In this document: positions 45,649 through 56,900 of the stretch, in pieces
How the letters are laid out: each line of letters begins with the position of its first letter
Position numbering within the stretch: position 1 is the first letter of the stretch
Assembly (NCBI RefSeq): GCF_000003195.3
Contig: NC_012871.2
Location: 14,578,293-14,642,292 of the forward strand
Origin: Sorghum bicolor
Taxonomy: Eukaryota; Streptophyta; Magnoliopsida; Poales; Poaceae
Direction of reading: 5' to 3'
Length of the DNA: 64,000 nucleotides
Made by a program: the position numbers and the translations under genes
The notes under the pieces: model-generated
Databases searched by the model: none
What the model saw: only the letters and a program-made list of their open reading frames with translations
Told to the model about the DNA's origin: nothing

Positions 45649-46027
45649 GCACTAAGATCAGTCTCAATGGACAGTGTCGTTGCACGGTTTCATATACCAA
45701 CACGTCATCGAAATTGAAATGAAACCATCAATGAAATAACGCCATCAATGGAACATTTCACTTTGTTGTTTCCAAGGCTAAGCAAAACATTTAATTGCTG
45801 CAAAATGATTGGATCACATGCAAGATGGTGAAACGATTTGGCCCTCAGTGGGGATTTCATCCCGTTTCACCGCGTGTGAAACAACGCCCGTGGAGTTTCA
45901 CTATGGTGAAACTACTTCCTTCTCTCTCATCTTCGTTTCATGCAAAAAGTACAGTTTTGCTGACATGACGCTCTAATAAATGTGCATGACATCGTGGTGA
46001 AACCTCCACTGAGACTGGCCTAAGTGC
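45649..46027. mobile_element. MITE with CACTAAGATCAGTCTCA inverted ends
   Basis: The left end GCACTAAGATCAGTCTCAAT pairs with the right end CACTGAGACTGGCCTAAGTGC. About 379 bp, non-coding. The superfamily is not clear to me. Confidence 0.65.
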
Positions 46028-46056
46028 ACTTCACTACGGATGTGAAAGGTCACGTG

Positions 46057-46925
46057 AGGCTTGTTCAGCACAAAATTTTAGTATTTTGGGAACGGTGGTA
46101 CTTTCGTTTGTATTTAATACTTCCTTCCTATCTTAAAAAACGTCGTTCTGGCTCAATAGGTGGTTTGCGTAAAAGATGTCGTTCTATCACCGGAGGCCGT
46201 TCCTTGGACTCGTTTGCCCCTGTCGCTTTAATCTCCGTGTGCATTTACGACTCAGAGCGGCGCGTATAGACGGATAACTCGATTCTCGCCAGCGCGTGTG
46301 TCGGTCCTCCGCGTCTTAAAGCTGCGCTCCACGCCGCTCCACGGACGGGAGCAGTATGCAAGCGCATAAATACTCCTTTGGTAGCCCAAACGTCTACACC
46401 GCCAGCCAAAAAAAAGAAAAAAAAGCGCGAGAACCTCCTACAGCCGAAAAAAGACACTAGCGACGTAAATATATGCGCGAAGTATACGCGCTCAAGCTCC
46501 ACAACGAAATAGTGCCTTGCAAAAACTCACCATGCAATATTCAACCAAAAAAATTTGGGGTCCAAGGGAGTCGAACGGTGCTCGCCAGCCGAGGTGGGAG
46601 CCAATTGGTCTGTGAAACTTTTTTGAAAAGAATGCACGTGAAGCTTTATTTATTAGGAGCAAATAGGGAAAACTTCACTCTAATTAATCACTTTTTGGTA
46701 TGCTAAATCATATCCTAAACGACCTTCTTTTTTATATGGAGGGAGTAAATATTATTTAATTATAGATTAATTAGACTTAAAAGATCTGTCTCGTAAATTT
46801 TGATCAAACTGTGCAATTAATTTTTATTTTCGTCTATATTTAATACTTCATGCATGCGTCGTAAGATTTGATGTGATGAAGAATCTAAATTTTTTGGCAA
46901 AATTTTTTGAACTAAACAAGGCCTG
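46057..46925. mobile_element. MITE of the GGCCTTGTTTAG family split by another element
   Basis: The first half (46057-46117, ending GTATTTAA) and the second half (46748-46925, starting AATATTATTTAATTATAG and ending CTAAACAAGGCC) align to the two parts of the intact copies. The gap is filled by the 626-bp TA-flanked element. Confidence 0.75.
46120..46745. mobile_element. Stowaway-like element with internal tRNA-like boxes, TSD TA
   Basis: The ends CTTCCTTCCTAT...and ...ATATGGAGGGAG are imperfect inverted repeats, each followed inward by a GTCGTT / AACGAC word, and TA flanks both sides. On the minus strand a B-box-like GTTCGACTCCC (46567-46577) and an A-box-like CCAATTGGCTCC (about 46597-46612) lie close together. 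Confidence 0.6.
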
Positions 46926-46942
46926 AGCTGACGTCTCTTTTA

Positions 46943-47375
46943 CGCCTTGTTTACTTCCACACCAAAACCCAAATTTTTTTAAGATTTCTCGTCATATCAA
47001 ATCTTTAGACGCATGTATGAAGTATTAAATATAAACGAAAACAAAAACTAATTACACAGTTTTATTGGAATTTACAAGACGAATCTTTTGAGCCTAGTTA
47101 GTCCATGGTTGGACAATAATTATTACAAACAAACCAAAGTGCTACATTGTCGCGAGCCTTGTTTAGTTCCGAATTTTTTTAGATTTCGATACTGTAGCAT
47201 TTTCATTTTTATTTGACAAATATTATCTAATCATAGACTAATTAGACTCAAAAGATTTATCTCGTAATTTACAGACAAACTGTATAATTACTTTTTATTT
47301 TCATCTATATTTAATACTTAATGCATATGCCGCAAGATTTGATGTGAGACGAAATCTTAAAAAGTTTTTGGTTAG
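46943..47375. mobile_element. Two adjacent MITE copies of the GGCCTTGTTTAG family
   Basis: One copy runs in the reverse arrangement from GCCTTGTTTACTTCC at 46943 to about 47151. The second starts AGCCTTGTTTAGTTCC at about 47156 and ends near 47375 without a clear right terminus. They sit directly upstream of the host gene. Confidence 0.7.
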
Positions 47376-47989
47376 CCCTGAGCTGACGTCACTTTTCCAC
47401 ATTTTTTTCGAGTGGAACGTCACTCCTGTTCCCGTATGATGTGTGGCCCCGCAGAACCCACCAGCAGCTACTCCATTGCTACAAGCCCGGTAGAGTCATA
47501 CACCTGGCCCAATCGCATCCACCCAAACCTCTCCTACTCCCCTTGTAAAAAAAAACCCCCTCTCCCACTCCGCCCTGCCCCTGTGCCCTGTGTGTGCTCC
47601 TGTGATCCTGTCTAGTAGAGTCCACCAACCACCGGCCCCTCGCATTAAACAAACCCGAATCCACGCAAGCACGGCCGGCCGCGCGGCCCTTGTACAAGAG
47701 GAGATGCTCGCCACGTCCACCACCCGCAACACCGCATCACTTGGCCTCGTCCCCCACTGCTCGCGCTTCCGCTTCCACCGCGCGCACGAGTCACGAGGCG
47801 GCGGCGGGCCACGGCGACCCTCTCTCAGGTGTTCCCTCCGCCTCCGATCCATTGGACGACGGGCCGAACGAACGACGGGCTCACTGCCTCACTCATTGCT
47901 TGCTTGATGCCTCCCACTGCAGGTGCTGCGGCGGGGGGAGGAGCGGGACCGCGCCTGCTGCTGCTGCTGCGGGGGCGGCGGAGGGGAGG
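47376..47989 (+). promoter_or_regulatory. Likely promoter and 5' untranslated region of the HGL1-type gene
   Basis: The interval between the last MITE and the ATG becomes strongly C-rich (47500-47600), as many grass gene leaders do. No clean TATA box is seen. CTCTCTCAG|GTGTTCCC near 47829 and CCCACTGCAG|GTGC near 47921 could be donor and acceptor of a short 5'UTR intron. The frame is open upstream of 47990, so a longer N-terminus cannot be excluded, but the protein family starts near this Met. Confidence 0.45.
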
Positions 47990-50900
47990 ATGGCCGCGGC
48001 GACGGCGGGGGACATGGTGTGGGCGCGGGTGCTTGAGGATGGTGTGTTCCGGTTCGACGCGTCGGAGGCGGCGCGCGCCGCGGCGGGGCCCAGCCTCTCG
48101 TTCGCGGACCCGAGGCGGCGGGAGGTGCCGCGGGACGGGGCGGACACGCCCGCCGTGGTCCCAGCGTTCGAGGTCGCGGCGGAGGGAGCCCAGAAGGTCG
48201 TGATAAAGGTACGCCACGGTGACGCACGCGTGTACTGGCGGTTGATTTGGGAGTCTGGGTGGTGGCCTGGTGGGGGTGACGCGTGTTTGGCGCTCGTCTC
48301 GTCTCGTCCTTTTTTCCCCCTTAGATAGATTAGATTATCATTATCAGATCTCTCGCTTCGTCTGCCGTATCGTTGTGCTGCTTGGTGTTGGTCGTTTGGA
48401 TGGTTCCCTGTTGGCTGATCGGGAGAGTGCGTGAAATGTTGATCCATTGATCCCAATATCTGTTTGGTTTTGGCCTTGATGACGTAGCACTGTTGATGGG
48501 TATATCTGACGCAGGACTTTCTCCTCCTTTTCCTTGCGAGGTTGCACGCATTGGGGTATCATGGTACCATGAATCCATGATATGACAATGTGCATTCTGC
48601 AGATCAACAAATATTCAGATTGTTCACAGAAGGGGTCAACGTTTTATTACCACCATCCTTGAAAGCATATGACCACCTTTTGAGTTTTGATGCAAGTCAA
48701 AATTGCTAAGTTAACTCGAACTATTTGCATGTTTGGTCCCTTGGACAATTGATCGTATAAAAAGTAGACCGTGGTCTTGTCATGCTCACCACAGTGATGC
48801 AGCCATCTCAATTTGAAGCATTCAACTCCACTCAGCCCATTTTTTATCCTTTTTTTTCCCCATTTTCTAGACTGGAATTGCTACCATTTCCAGTTTAATA
48901 ATTCACATACTGAATCTGGACCTCTTTGCTGGTTTATTTAACTTCGCCATTCTACAAACATGATTTCTGTGACTTTTTGAAACATTGCAATATGTTAGTA
49001 ACAGTTTTTTTTTTGCTAAAGGGGATGCCTGAACCCCAGGACACCATGGATTTTTGTTCCAGTTTTTGCCTTCAACATGTTTTTATTATCCCTATTCCCT
49101 GATAATGCTGAACTATGAATTGTGTATTGTTTTATTCTTGATGTGTACATTCCTGTAATATTATCTACCTGGAATTATAACACGTCACAAATCACACATG
49201 TGTGGAGGCTCACTTGTTTTCTTTTAATCAAGCAGCTTCCTCCTGGGACATCTTTCTATGGTACTGGAGAAGCAAGTGGCCCACTTGAACGGACTGGGAA
49301 ACGAGTATGACATCTGCTTTAAGAAACTATATATTATATATTTGAGTTGATTTCTCAAAACTGCAACCATTAACATTATAACAAAGGTCCAATTCTTGAC
49401 CATTTCACAAAAATGCAACAACTTTGGTTTTGTGAAATAATCACCAGAGGTCGTAGTTCCTTGTTACAACTTTACAAATCCGGGGCAAAACAAGAAAACC
49501 CTTCAAGGTTGTGCTATCTAGTGGGCAGGTGCTAAACTAAATTGAAATGAGTAAACATACTAGGGTTTTAGACCAGCTATTATATGATTCACCTAAGAAA
49601 AACGGGCTAGGACTGGTGCAGCACCCTGAGCACTGGCCCTGTCTCTACCCTTGTTACAAGTAGCTGTAGTTGTTTTCAAAAAAAAAAGTAGCTGTAGTTA
49701 TGCTAAATTAATTCTCCACATCCTGCTTATGTAACAGACTTTAAAGGTTGTCATGATTTAAAGATATATTTTTCATCAGGTTTTCACATGGAACACAGAC
49801 GCATGGGGTTTTGGGCCAGGAACCACTTCATTGTACCAGTCACACCCTTGGGTTTTGGCTGTCCTCCCTGATGGAAAAGCATTGGGTGTCCTTGCTGATA
49901 CCACTCGGCGTTGTGAGGTATGCAGGAGTAAATCATTCTAAAGTTTTTTTATTTGTTGACATTGATATTTTAACTAATATGTATATTGAACGGAGTGTTT
50001 TTTTACTATGACAGATTGATTTAAGACAAGAATCAACTATAAAGTTCTTTGCCTCATCTGCCTACCCTGTCATCACCTTTGGGCCATTTAATACTCCAGC
50101 TGATGTTATGACATCTTTGTCGCATGCAATCGGTATTTCTACCATGTTAAATATATCTTCTGGCACTTATAAACTATATTTCTATGGACAGATATACCCT
50201 ACATGCTAATGCTTTATTGAGTCAAAGTTTAATTTCTTTCATAAACAATGAAGCTGTATATCTCTGATCTAATATGAATGCAAGGAATAATAGGAAATAT
50301 TTTATTCAATTTGATACATTTTGTAAATCTTGATAAAATCAAGGTGTTGATTAGTAGAATGTTGTTTGGTTGACTGATCTAACATTACTGGCACTGGTTT
50401 ATCCATTTAGACATACCTGTCACAGTAGAATGTGGGACTTCTATCTTGCCGCTTCCATTGTCATTCCCCTCTCCAGTTTATCTTTTGCCGAACTATGCTG
50501 CCTTGTTGAATAAGGTGAGAATTTTTCTCCATTATAGGTACTGTGTCCATGCCTCCAAAATGGTCACTTGGCTATCATCAATGCCGTTGGAGCTATGATT
50601 CTTCTGAGAAAGTACTCAAGGTATTTTCTTGGCAGTGTGCATTATCTTTATCTATGTGAATTTCCTTTTCTGAAGGAAATTTAATGTAATGTTTTAGTGT
50701 CAGCTACTCCTAGTCTTCAACTATGATGGATAAAGTGTGTGGGTAGTCCTGTTAGTGTTGATGCAGTGTTCATTTTAGTATCTTCACTTACTCTAGTTCC
50801 AAATGCAAACATCAAGTCCTGTGCCTATATGAAGTAAGAATTGATGAGCAGTGCACACTGCAAGAGAATTTGTGGGATCCAAAAAATAATTGCCTGCCTA

Positions 50901-53900
50901 TATACTACAGCTTTAATGATTTCAATAAATTTTCTGTACTTCAACATCAAATGTTCAAGGCTTCATGTTTTTGTTTTCCTTACTCATTTGTAAGCCCCAC
51001 TGTTGCTAAATATGTATCACCTGGAATCCTTGTTTCAAAGTTTTAAAACTTTGTACCACTTATACCTATATTCTCCTACAAGGCTACAAGTGTAAAACTA
51101 TATATGTGACTACATACAAATTACACAAGTAAATTTTTAACGGAATATATTTCCATGGTATATGTACTTATTATTTTTAATGTGTTAGAGTATATGAGTA
51201 TTAAGCCCATGAGGCTAGGCCCATGGGCCCATGTATCCCTAATTATATGGCCACCTGGTTAGGGTTAGCCCAATCAATGAAATCAGACATTCTAACATGG
51301 TATCAGCTTAGGGTTTCTTCCTCCCCTGCTCCCCTGCCCACCCCAGCCGCCGCCACCTCTGGCCGGCGCGCCGCCGGTGGCCATGCCCGGTTGGCCTGCT
51401 CCCCCTCCTTTCTACTTCAACCACTTCCCTCCTCTCCCAACCTTTTCCTCGGCGCAAATCGCGCAGCAAATGCAGCCCAGACCCGCCGCCCCTGCCTCCA
51501 CCTCTTCTGGCGCCGCTGCCGCCCAGGCCGCCGGCGCGGCTGCGGCTCTGGCCGCGCGCGGGGGGTCCCGCGGACGTTGCCCAGGATGCGGCGCGCACAG
51601 ACCCAGGCGACGCACGAGCGGATGCGGACGGAACGGCTTCCGACCTCCACGTCGCGTCGGCGCCCGGGGCTGGCCTTCATGCTGGTTTGGCGGGCGACCA
51701 GGGCGCGACCGACGCGGCCACCGCGGCCGCCTACGCCCGGGGTGCCGCCGCTGCCATCGCAGCTGGCCTGGGCATGCCTCTGGATGACGCCCGGGGTGCC
51801 GCTGCTGCCGTCGCAGCTGGCCTGGGCATGCCTCTAGATGTCGCCTCTCTGCCTGGGGCTCTGCTCACGGCCTTGGGGACTCTGCCCAGGGGGCCGGCCC
51901 CTGGTCTGGCCGTAGGATCGCGTGTGGGAGCTCCGCCCGCGGCCCCCTTCCCTACACCGCCTTCGCTGCCCGTGATGCATCGTCCGGACTCCACCCTCAT
52001 CGTCGCTCTCATCACTGCTCGTGCTGCGGCCGCGGAGGGCCGGACCCGCGTGCGTGAGGCCGCTTTTGCTTGGAAGCGCGAGTGCGACGCAGCCGACTCC
52101 TTGGCCTGACAGATCGCCGAAGCCGAGCAGTTCCTCGGCCTTCAGGCTTCGCCTGACGTCGGGACCACGTCCTCGGGATCGGCTCCGGTCGTCTGGCACG
52201 ATCCGGCCGACCCCCACGTGGTGTAGCTCCACTACCAGGCCGGGGGCGTCCAGAACATCCGCCTCCTCGTTCCGGTCGTCCTCGAGCCCGAGTCGCCCTC
52301 CTACGCTCGCTGGAGGGACTTGGTCCTCCTCACCCTCCGCCGCTATGCCCTCGACGACCACGTCCTCCTCGACACCGCGGGGGCGGTCCCGACCCCCTCG
52401 TGGCTACGCCTTGACAGCATCGTCCTCTCCTGGATTCTGGGGACGATCTCCCTGGACCTCCACGACCTCGTCCGCAACACCCCGAGCGCTTGCGGGGCCT
52501 GGTTGGCGCTCGAGGGACAGTTCCTGGGCAACGCCGAAGCCCGGGCTCTGCGGCTCGACGCGAGCTTCCGCACCTTCGTCCAGGGCGACCTCTCCGTCAG
52601 CTAGTTCTGCCGCCAGATGAAGGGCATGGCGGACTCTCTCGGCGACCTCGGCTGGCCCGTGGAGGACCGCATCTTGGTCCTCATTGTTCTCCGCGGGCTC
52701 AGTGACCGCTACTCCTACCTCCAGACGTGGATCACACGGCAGCGGCCCTTCCCCACCTTCCTGCAGGTCTGTGACGACCTTGTCATGGAGGAGCTTACTC
52801 AGGGCCTACAGCCTGGGTCCACCTCCGCTCCGGGGTCCTCGTCCTCTTCGACTGCTCTTGCTGCCACTCCTCCGCCCCGTCCCGCCACACCACAGTCGTC
52901 ACTTCTTGGTCCTCTTCCCCCCCGGGCCGAGTTAGGGTTGGGGGGGGGGGCGTGGCGACCGCCGTCGCCGTGGTGGGGGACGTGGAGCAGGTCGTGGGGG
53001 CACCACGACGCCGCCACCTCCATGGGGTGCACCCTAGCCATCCTACAACAACCCATGGTCATTGCGCATCTCCATGTGGCCGTTCCAGGCTTCCGGTGGC
53101 GAGCCTCGCCCGCCGGCGGCCATGCTCGCGGGTGCTCCCCCGGGGTTCCCCTCAGTGACCCCGTGGGCGGCCTCGTTCCCCGCGTCCTCGTGGGCTACTC
53201 CACCTGCGGCCTTGTCCGGGTCTGCCGGGACCAGGGCGGCCTTGGCGCACTCCTTCAGCACCGTGGCTCTGACACCTCCAGTTGGGCCGGAGTGGGTTGC
53301 CGACTCTGGGGCTACTTACCACACCACTCCTAACCCCGGTATACTTTCTTCTGTTCACCCTCCATCTTTTTCTCTCCCTTCGTCCATTATGGTCGCAAAT
53401 GGGTCTTGTCTTCATGTCACCTCTATGGGTGCCCCCGGCCCCCATGGTTCCTTTTATCTTCATGATGTTCTTGTTGCTCCTTCTATGGTTCACAATCTTC
53501 TTTCTATTCGTCGTTTTACAGCTGACAATTCTTGTTCTGTGGAGTTTGACTCTTCTGGTCTTAGTGTGAAGGATTTGGCTTCCCGGCGTCCTCTGCTCTC
53601 TGCTCTGATGTGACAGCACGGGGCCCCTTTACACTCTTCGCTTTCCAGCATCTGCCTCGCCTCCTTCGCTAGTTTTGTAGCTGCCTTCGCCACCACTACC
53701 TCCACTACTTGGCACCGGCGTCTCGGCCATCCTGGACGTGATGCCCTGATGCAGCTTAGTCATAGTTCCGATATTCGATGTACTTGGGCTCACGATGAGC
53801 ATTTGTGTCATGCGTGCCAAGTGCGCCGTCATGTTCGTCTTCCTTTTCATAGTTCATCTTCTCATGCGGCCCGCATTTTTGACCTTGTACATTGTGACTT

Positions 53901-56900
53901 ATGGACCCGTCATCAGTATTTCTGGATACAAGTACTATCTTGTGGTGGTGGATGATTATTCACATTATTCCTGGACTTTTCCTTTACGTGCAAAGTCTGA
54001 TGCTTTTCCCGCGCTTGTCCACTTTTTCGCTTTTTCGCTTGGGTGTCCACACAGTTCAGCCTCACTGTCAAGGCTGTCTAGTGTGACAATGGTCGGGAGT
54101 TCATTTGCGCATGTCTTGCCCGTATACCTCCTCTCAAAACGGCAAGGCTGAGCGCATGATTCGCACCACCAACGACACCGTGCGCACTCTCCTGCTTCAG
54201 GCCTCGCTTCCTGCTCGCTTCTGGGCCGAGAGCTTGCACACCTCCACTTACCTCCTTAACCGCCTTCCTTCCGCTGCTTGTCCAGCTCCCACGCCACACC
54301 ACGCTCTCTTCGGTACCCCTCCTCGCTATGATCACCTTCGAGTCTTTGGGTGTGCGTGTTACCCAAACACCACCGCCACCACTCCTCACAAGCTGGCTCC
54401 CCGTTCGACTCTGTGTCTTCTTTGGGTACTCCCCGAATCACAAGGGGTACCGATGCTACGACCTTACCTCTTGTCGAGTCCTCATATCTCGCCATGTGGT
54501 GTTCGATGAGTCGATCTTTCCCTTTTCCACCACTACCACTCCCTCTTCCACCTCGGAGCTTGACCTCTCCTCTGTGTTTCCTACTGACCCGGTGGTCGAG
54601 CCACCTTTGCCGGTGTTTCCTCAGGGCCTCTACCCTTCCCGGGTCCCGAGGGGTCACCTTCCGGCCCGACCCCTGCGCCTGATGCGGGTCCCGGGTCGGC
54701 ACCTCTGACACCGGCCTCACCGGCACGCTTCGCCCAGCCGGTGCGTGTCTACCAGCGACGTGCTCCCGGTGTGGGTCTCGGATCGGCGTCTCCGACTCCG
54801 GCCCCACCGGCACGTTTCGCCCAGCCGGTGCGCGTCTACCAGCGACGTGCCCGGCTGGCGCCGCTGCCTCTGGCGGCGCCGGTGGCCCCCTCTTCGCCGG
54901 ATTCACCTGCGCCACCAGCGACGTCTTCCCCGCCGGCGACACCGACCCCGCCGCCGAGGCACCCAGCTTCCCGGGTCGCGACGCCGGTGTACCACCCTCC
55001 GCTCCTTCACCGACACCCGCGTCATGTTCACCCGATGGTGACGCGACACGCTGCTGGGACCCTGTAGCCCCAGGCTCTTGCGGCGATGCCCGGGGACTCG
55101 CAGGTCTCATCGGTACCCTCTTCCGTCCGCGAGGCCTTGCTGGACCCTCACTGGCGCGGAGCGATGGAAGAGGAGTACGTGGCCCTCCTCGCCAACCAGA
55201 CGTGGGATCTGGTCCCTCGTCCCTCGGGCTCCAACATCGTCACCGGCAAGTGGATCTGGACCCACAAGCGTCGGGCTGACGGCACCCTTGAGCGGTACAA
55301 GGCTCGCTGGGTTCTCCGGGGCTTTACTCAGCGGCCCGGTGTCGACTACGACGAGACCTTCAGCCCGGTGGTGAAGCCGGCCACTGTCCGCACGGTGCTC
55401 TCGCTAGCTCTCACGCGCGGGTGGCCCGTGCATTAGCTGGACGTCAAGAATGCCTTTCTACACGGTGTTCTTACTGAGACAGTCTACTGTAGTCAGCCGG
55501 CGGGGTTTGTTGACTTTTCTCGTCCCGACATGGTGTCTCGGCTCAACAAGTCTCTCTACGGCCTCAAGCAGGCCCCCGGACGTGGAACCATCGGTTTGCT
55601 GCTTTTCTACTAACTCTGGGGTTTGTGGAGGCCAAGTCAGATATCTCTCTGTTCATCTTTCACCATGGGGCTGAGACTGCATATCTGCTGCTCTATGTTG
55701 ATGACATTGTCCTCACAGCCTCCACTGAGTCACTCCTTCGGCGGATCATCGCCTCTCTTCAGCAGGAGTTTGCCATGAAGGATCTGGGTGCACTACATCA
55801 CTTCCTCGGGGTCACTGTTCAGCCCCACCCTGCTGGATTACTCCTTCACCAGCGGCAGTACACTCTTGATATCCTGGAGAGAGCTGGGATGACTGACTGC
55901 AAGCCCTGCTCCACTCTAGGGTATACCAGTGACAGATCCCACTGCATATCGGAGTCTTGCCGGGGCACTTCAGTACCTCACCTTCACCCGGCCACACCTC
56001 ACCGCTCTCAAGCGGATCCTACGCTACCTCTGCGGCGCAGTCGACTTCGGTCTCCTCCTTCACCGACGGTCGTCCTCCACCGAGCTCGTCGTCTACACTG
56101 ACGCCGACTGGGCCGGGTGTCCGGACACCCGCCGCTCCACCTCCGGCTACGCCGTCTTCTTAGGCGGCAACCTGGTGTCTTGGTCGTCCAAGCGCCAGCC
56201 GGTCGTCTCCCGCTCCAGTGCCGAGGCGGAGTACCGCGCTGTCGCCAACGGCGTGGCTGAGGCTTCCTGGCTCCGGCAGCTCCTCGCCGAGCTCCACAGC
56301 CCTCTCTCACGGAGCGCACTGGTCTACTGCGCCAATGTCAGTGCGGTGTACCTCTCCACCAACCCGGTCCAGCACCAGAGGACCAAGCATGTGGAGATCG
56401 ATCTACACTTCGTCCGGGACCGGGCCGTTGTCGGCGATGTTCGGGTCCTCCACGTCCCGGCCACCTCCTAGTTCGCCGACATCTTCACCAAGGGTCTCCC
56501 GTCCTCGACCTTCACCGAGTTCCGCACCAGCCTCAACATCACCAGTGGCTAGTTGTGTCTGCGGGTGGGGGGGGGGGCTCGTGCGTTGTACCTCTTTTCT
56601 TTCGTGTCCAGTTTGTAAACTCCGCTGCGACGGTAGTTCAGATGCGGGGGGATGTTAGAGTATATGAGTATTAGGCCCATGAGGCTAGGCCCATGTATCC
56701 CTAATTATATGGCCACCCTGGTTAGGGTTAGCCCAATCAATGAAATCAGACATTCTAACATAATGTAATATATTTTCATGGTATATATACTTATTATTTT
56801 TAGAAGTAATATATAAACTATGGTCAAAGTTTTGCATTCAGGGCTTGGAAAAGTAAAAAGGTTTGAACATACATGTAGTGATAAAGGAAATGCATGAAAG

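Larger units (their letters stand above)
51183..56760 (+). mobile_element. Short-LTR Copia retrotransposon in HGL1 intron 5, TSD TAATG
   Basis: 5578 bp with LTRs of only 115 bp (51183-51297) and 108 bp (56653-56760), TGTTAGAGTATATG to ATTCTAACA, and the duplication TAATG at 51178-51182 and 56761-56765. The primer site TGGTATCAG follows the 5' LTR directly, and a GCGGGGGGA polypurine tract precedes the 3' LTR. The interior is very GC-rich in contrast to the AT-rich intron. Gag, protease, integrase, reverse transcriptase and RNase H are readable in order on the plus strand, the same orientation as the gene, but are broken in many places. The LTRs differ by an 8-bp deletion, a 1-bp insertion and one or two substitutions. 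Confidence 0.93.

Noticed and set aside
47825..48456. Long open frames on the minus strand over HGL1 exon 1
   Set aside because: These are shadows of a very GC-rich exon; Arg/Pro/Ser-rich text with no motif, whereas the plus strand matches a known protein.
54256..55110. 284-codon minus-strand frame in the intron 5 Copia
   Set aside because: It is antisense to readable integrase and linker sequence, Pro/Ala/Gly/Arg-rich from GC content, with no splice structure or TATA as in the true antisense genes.
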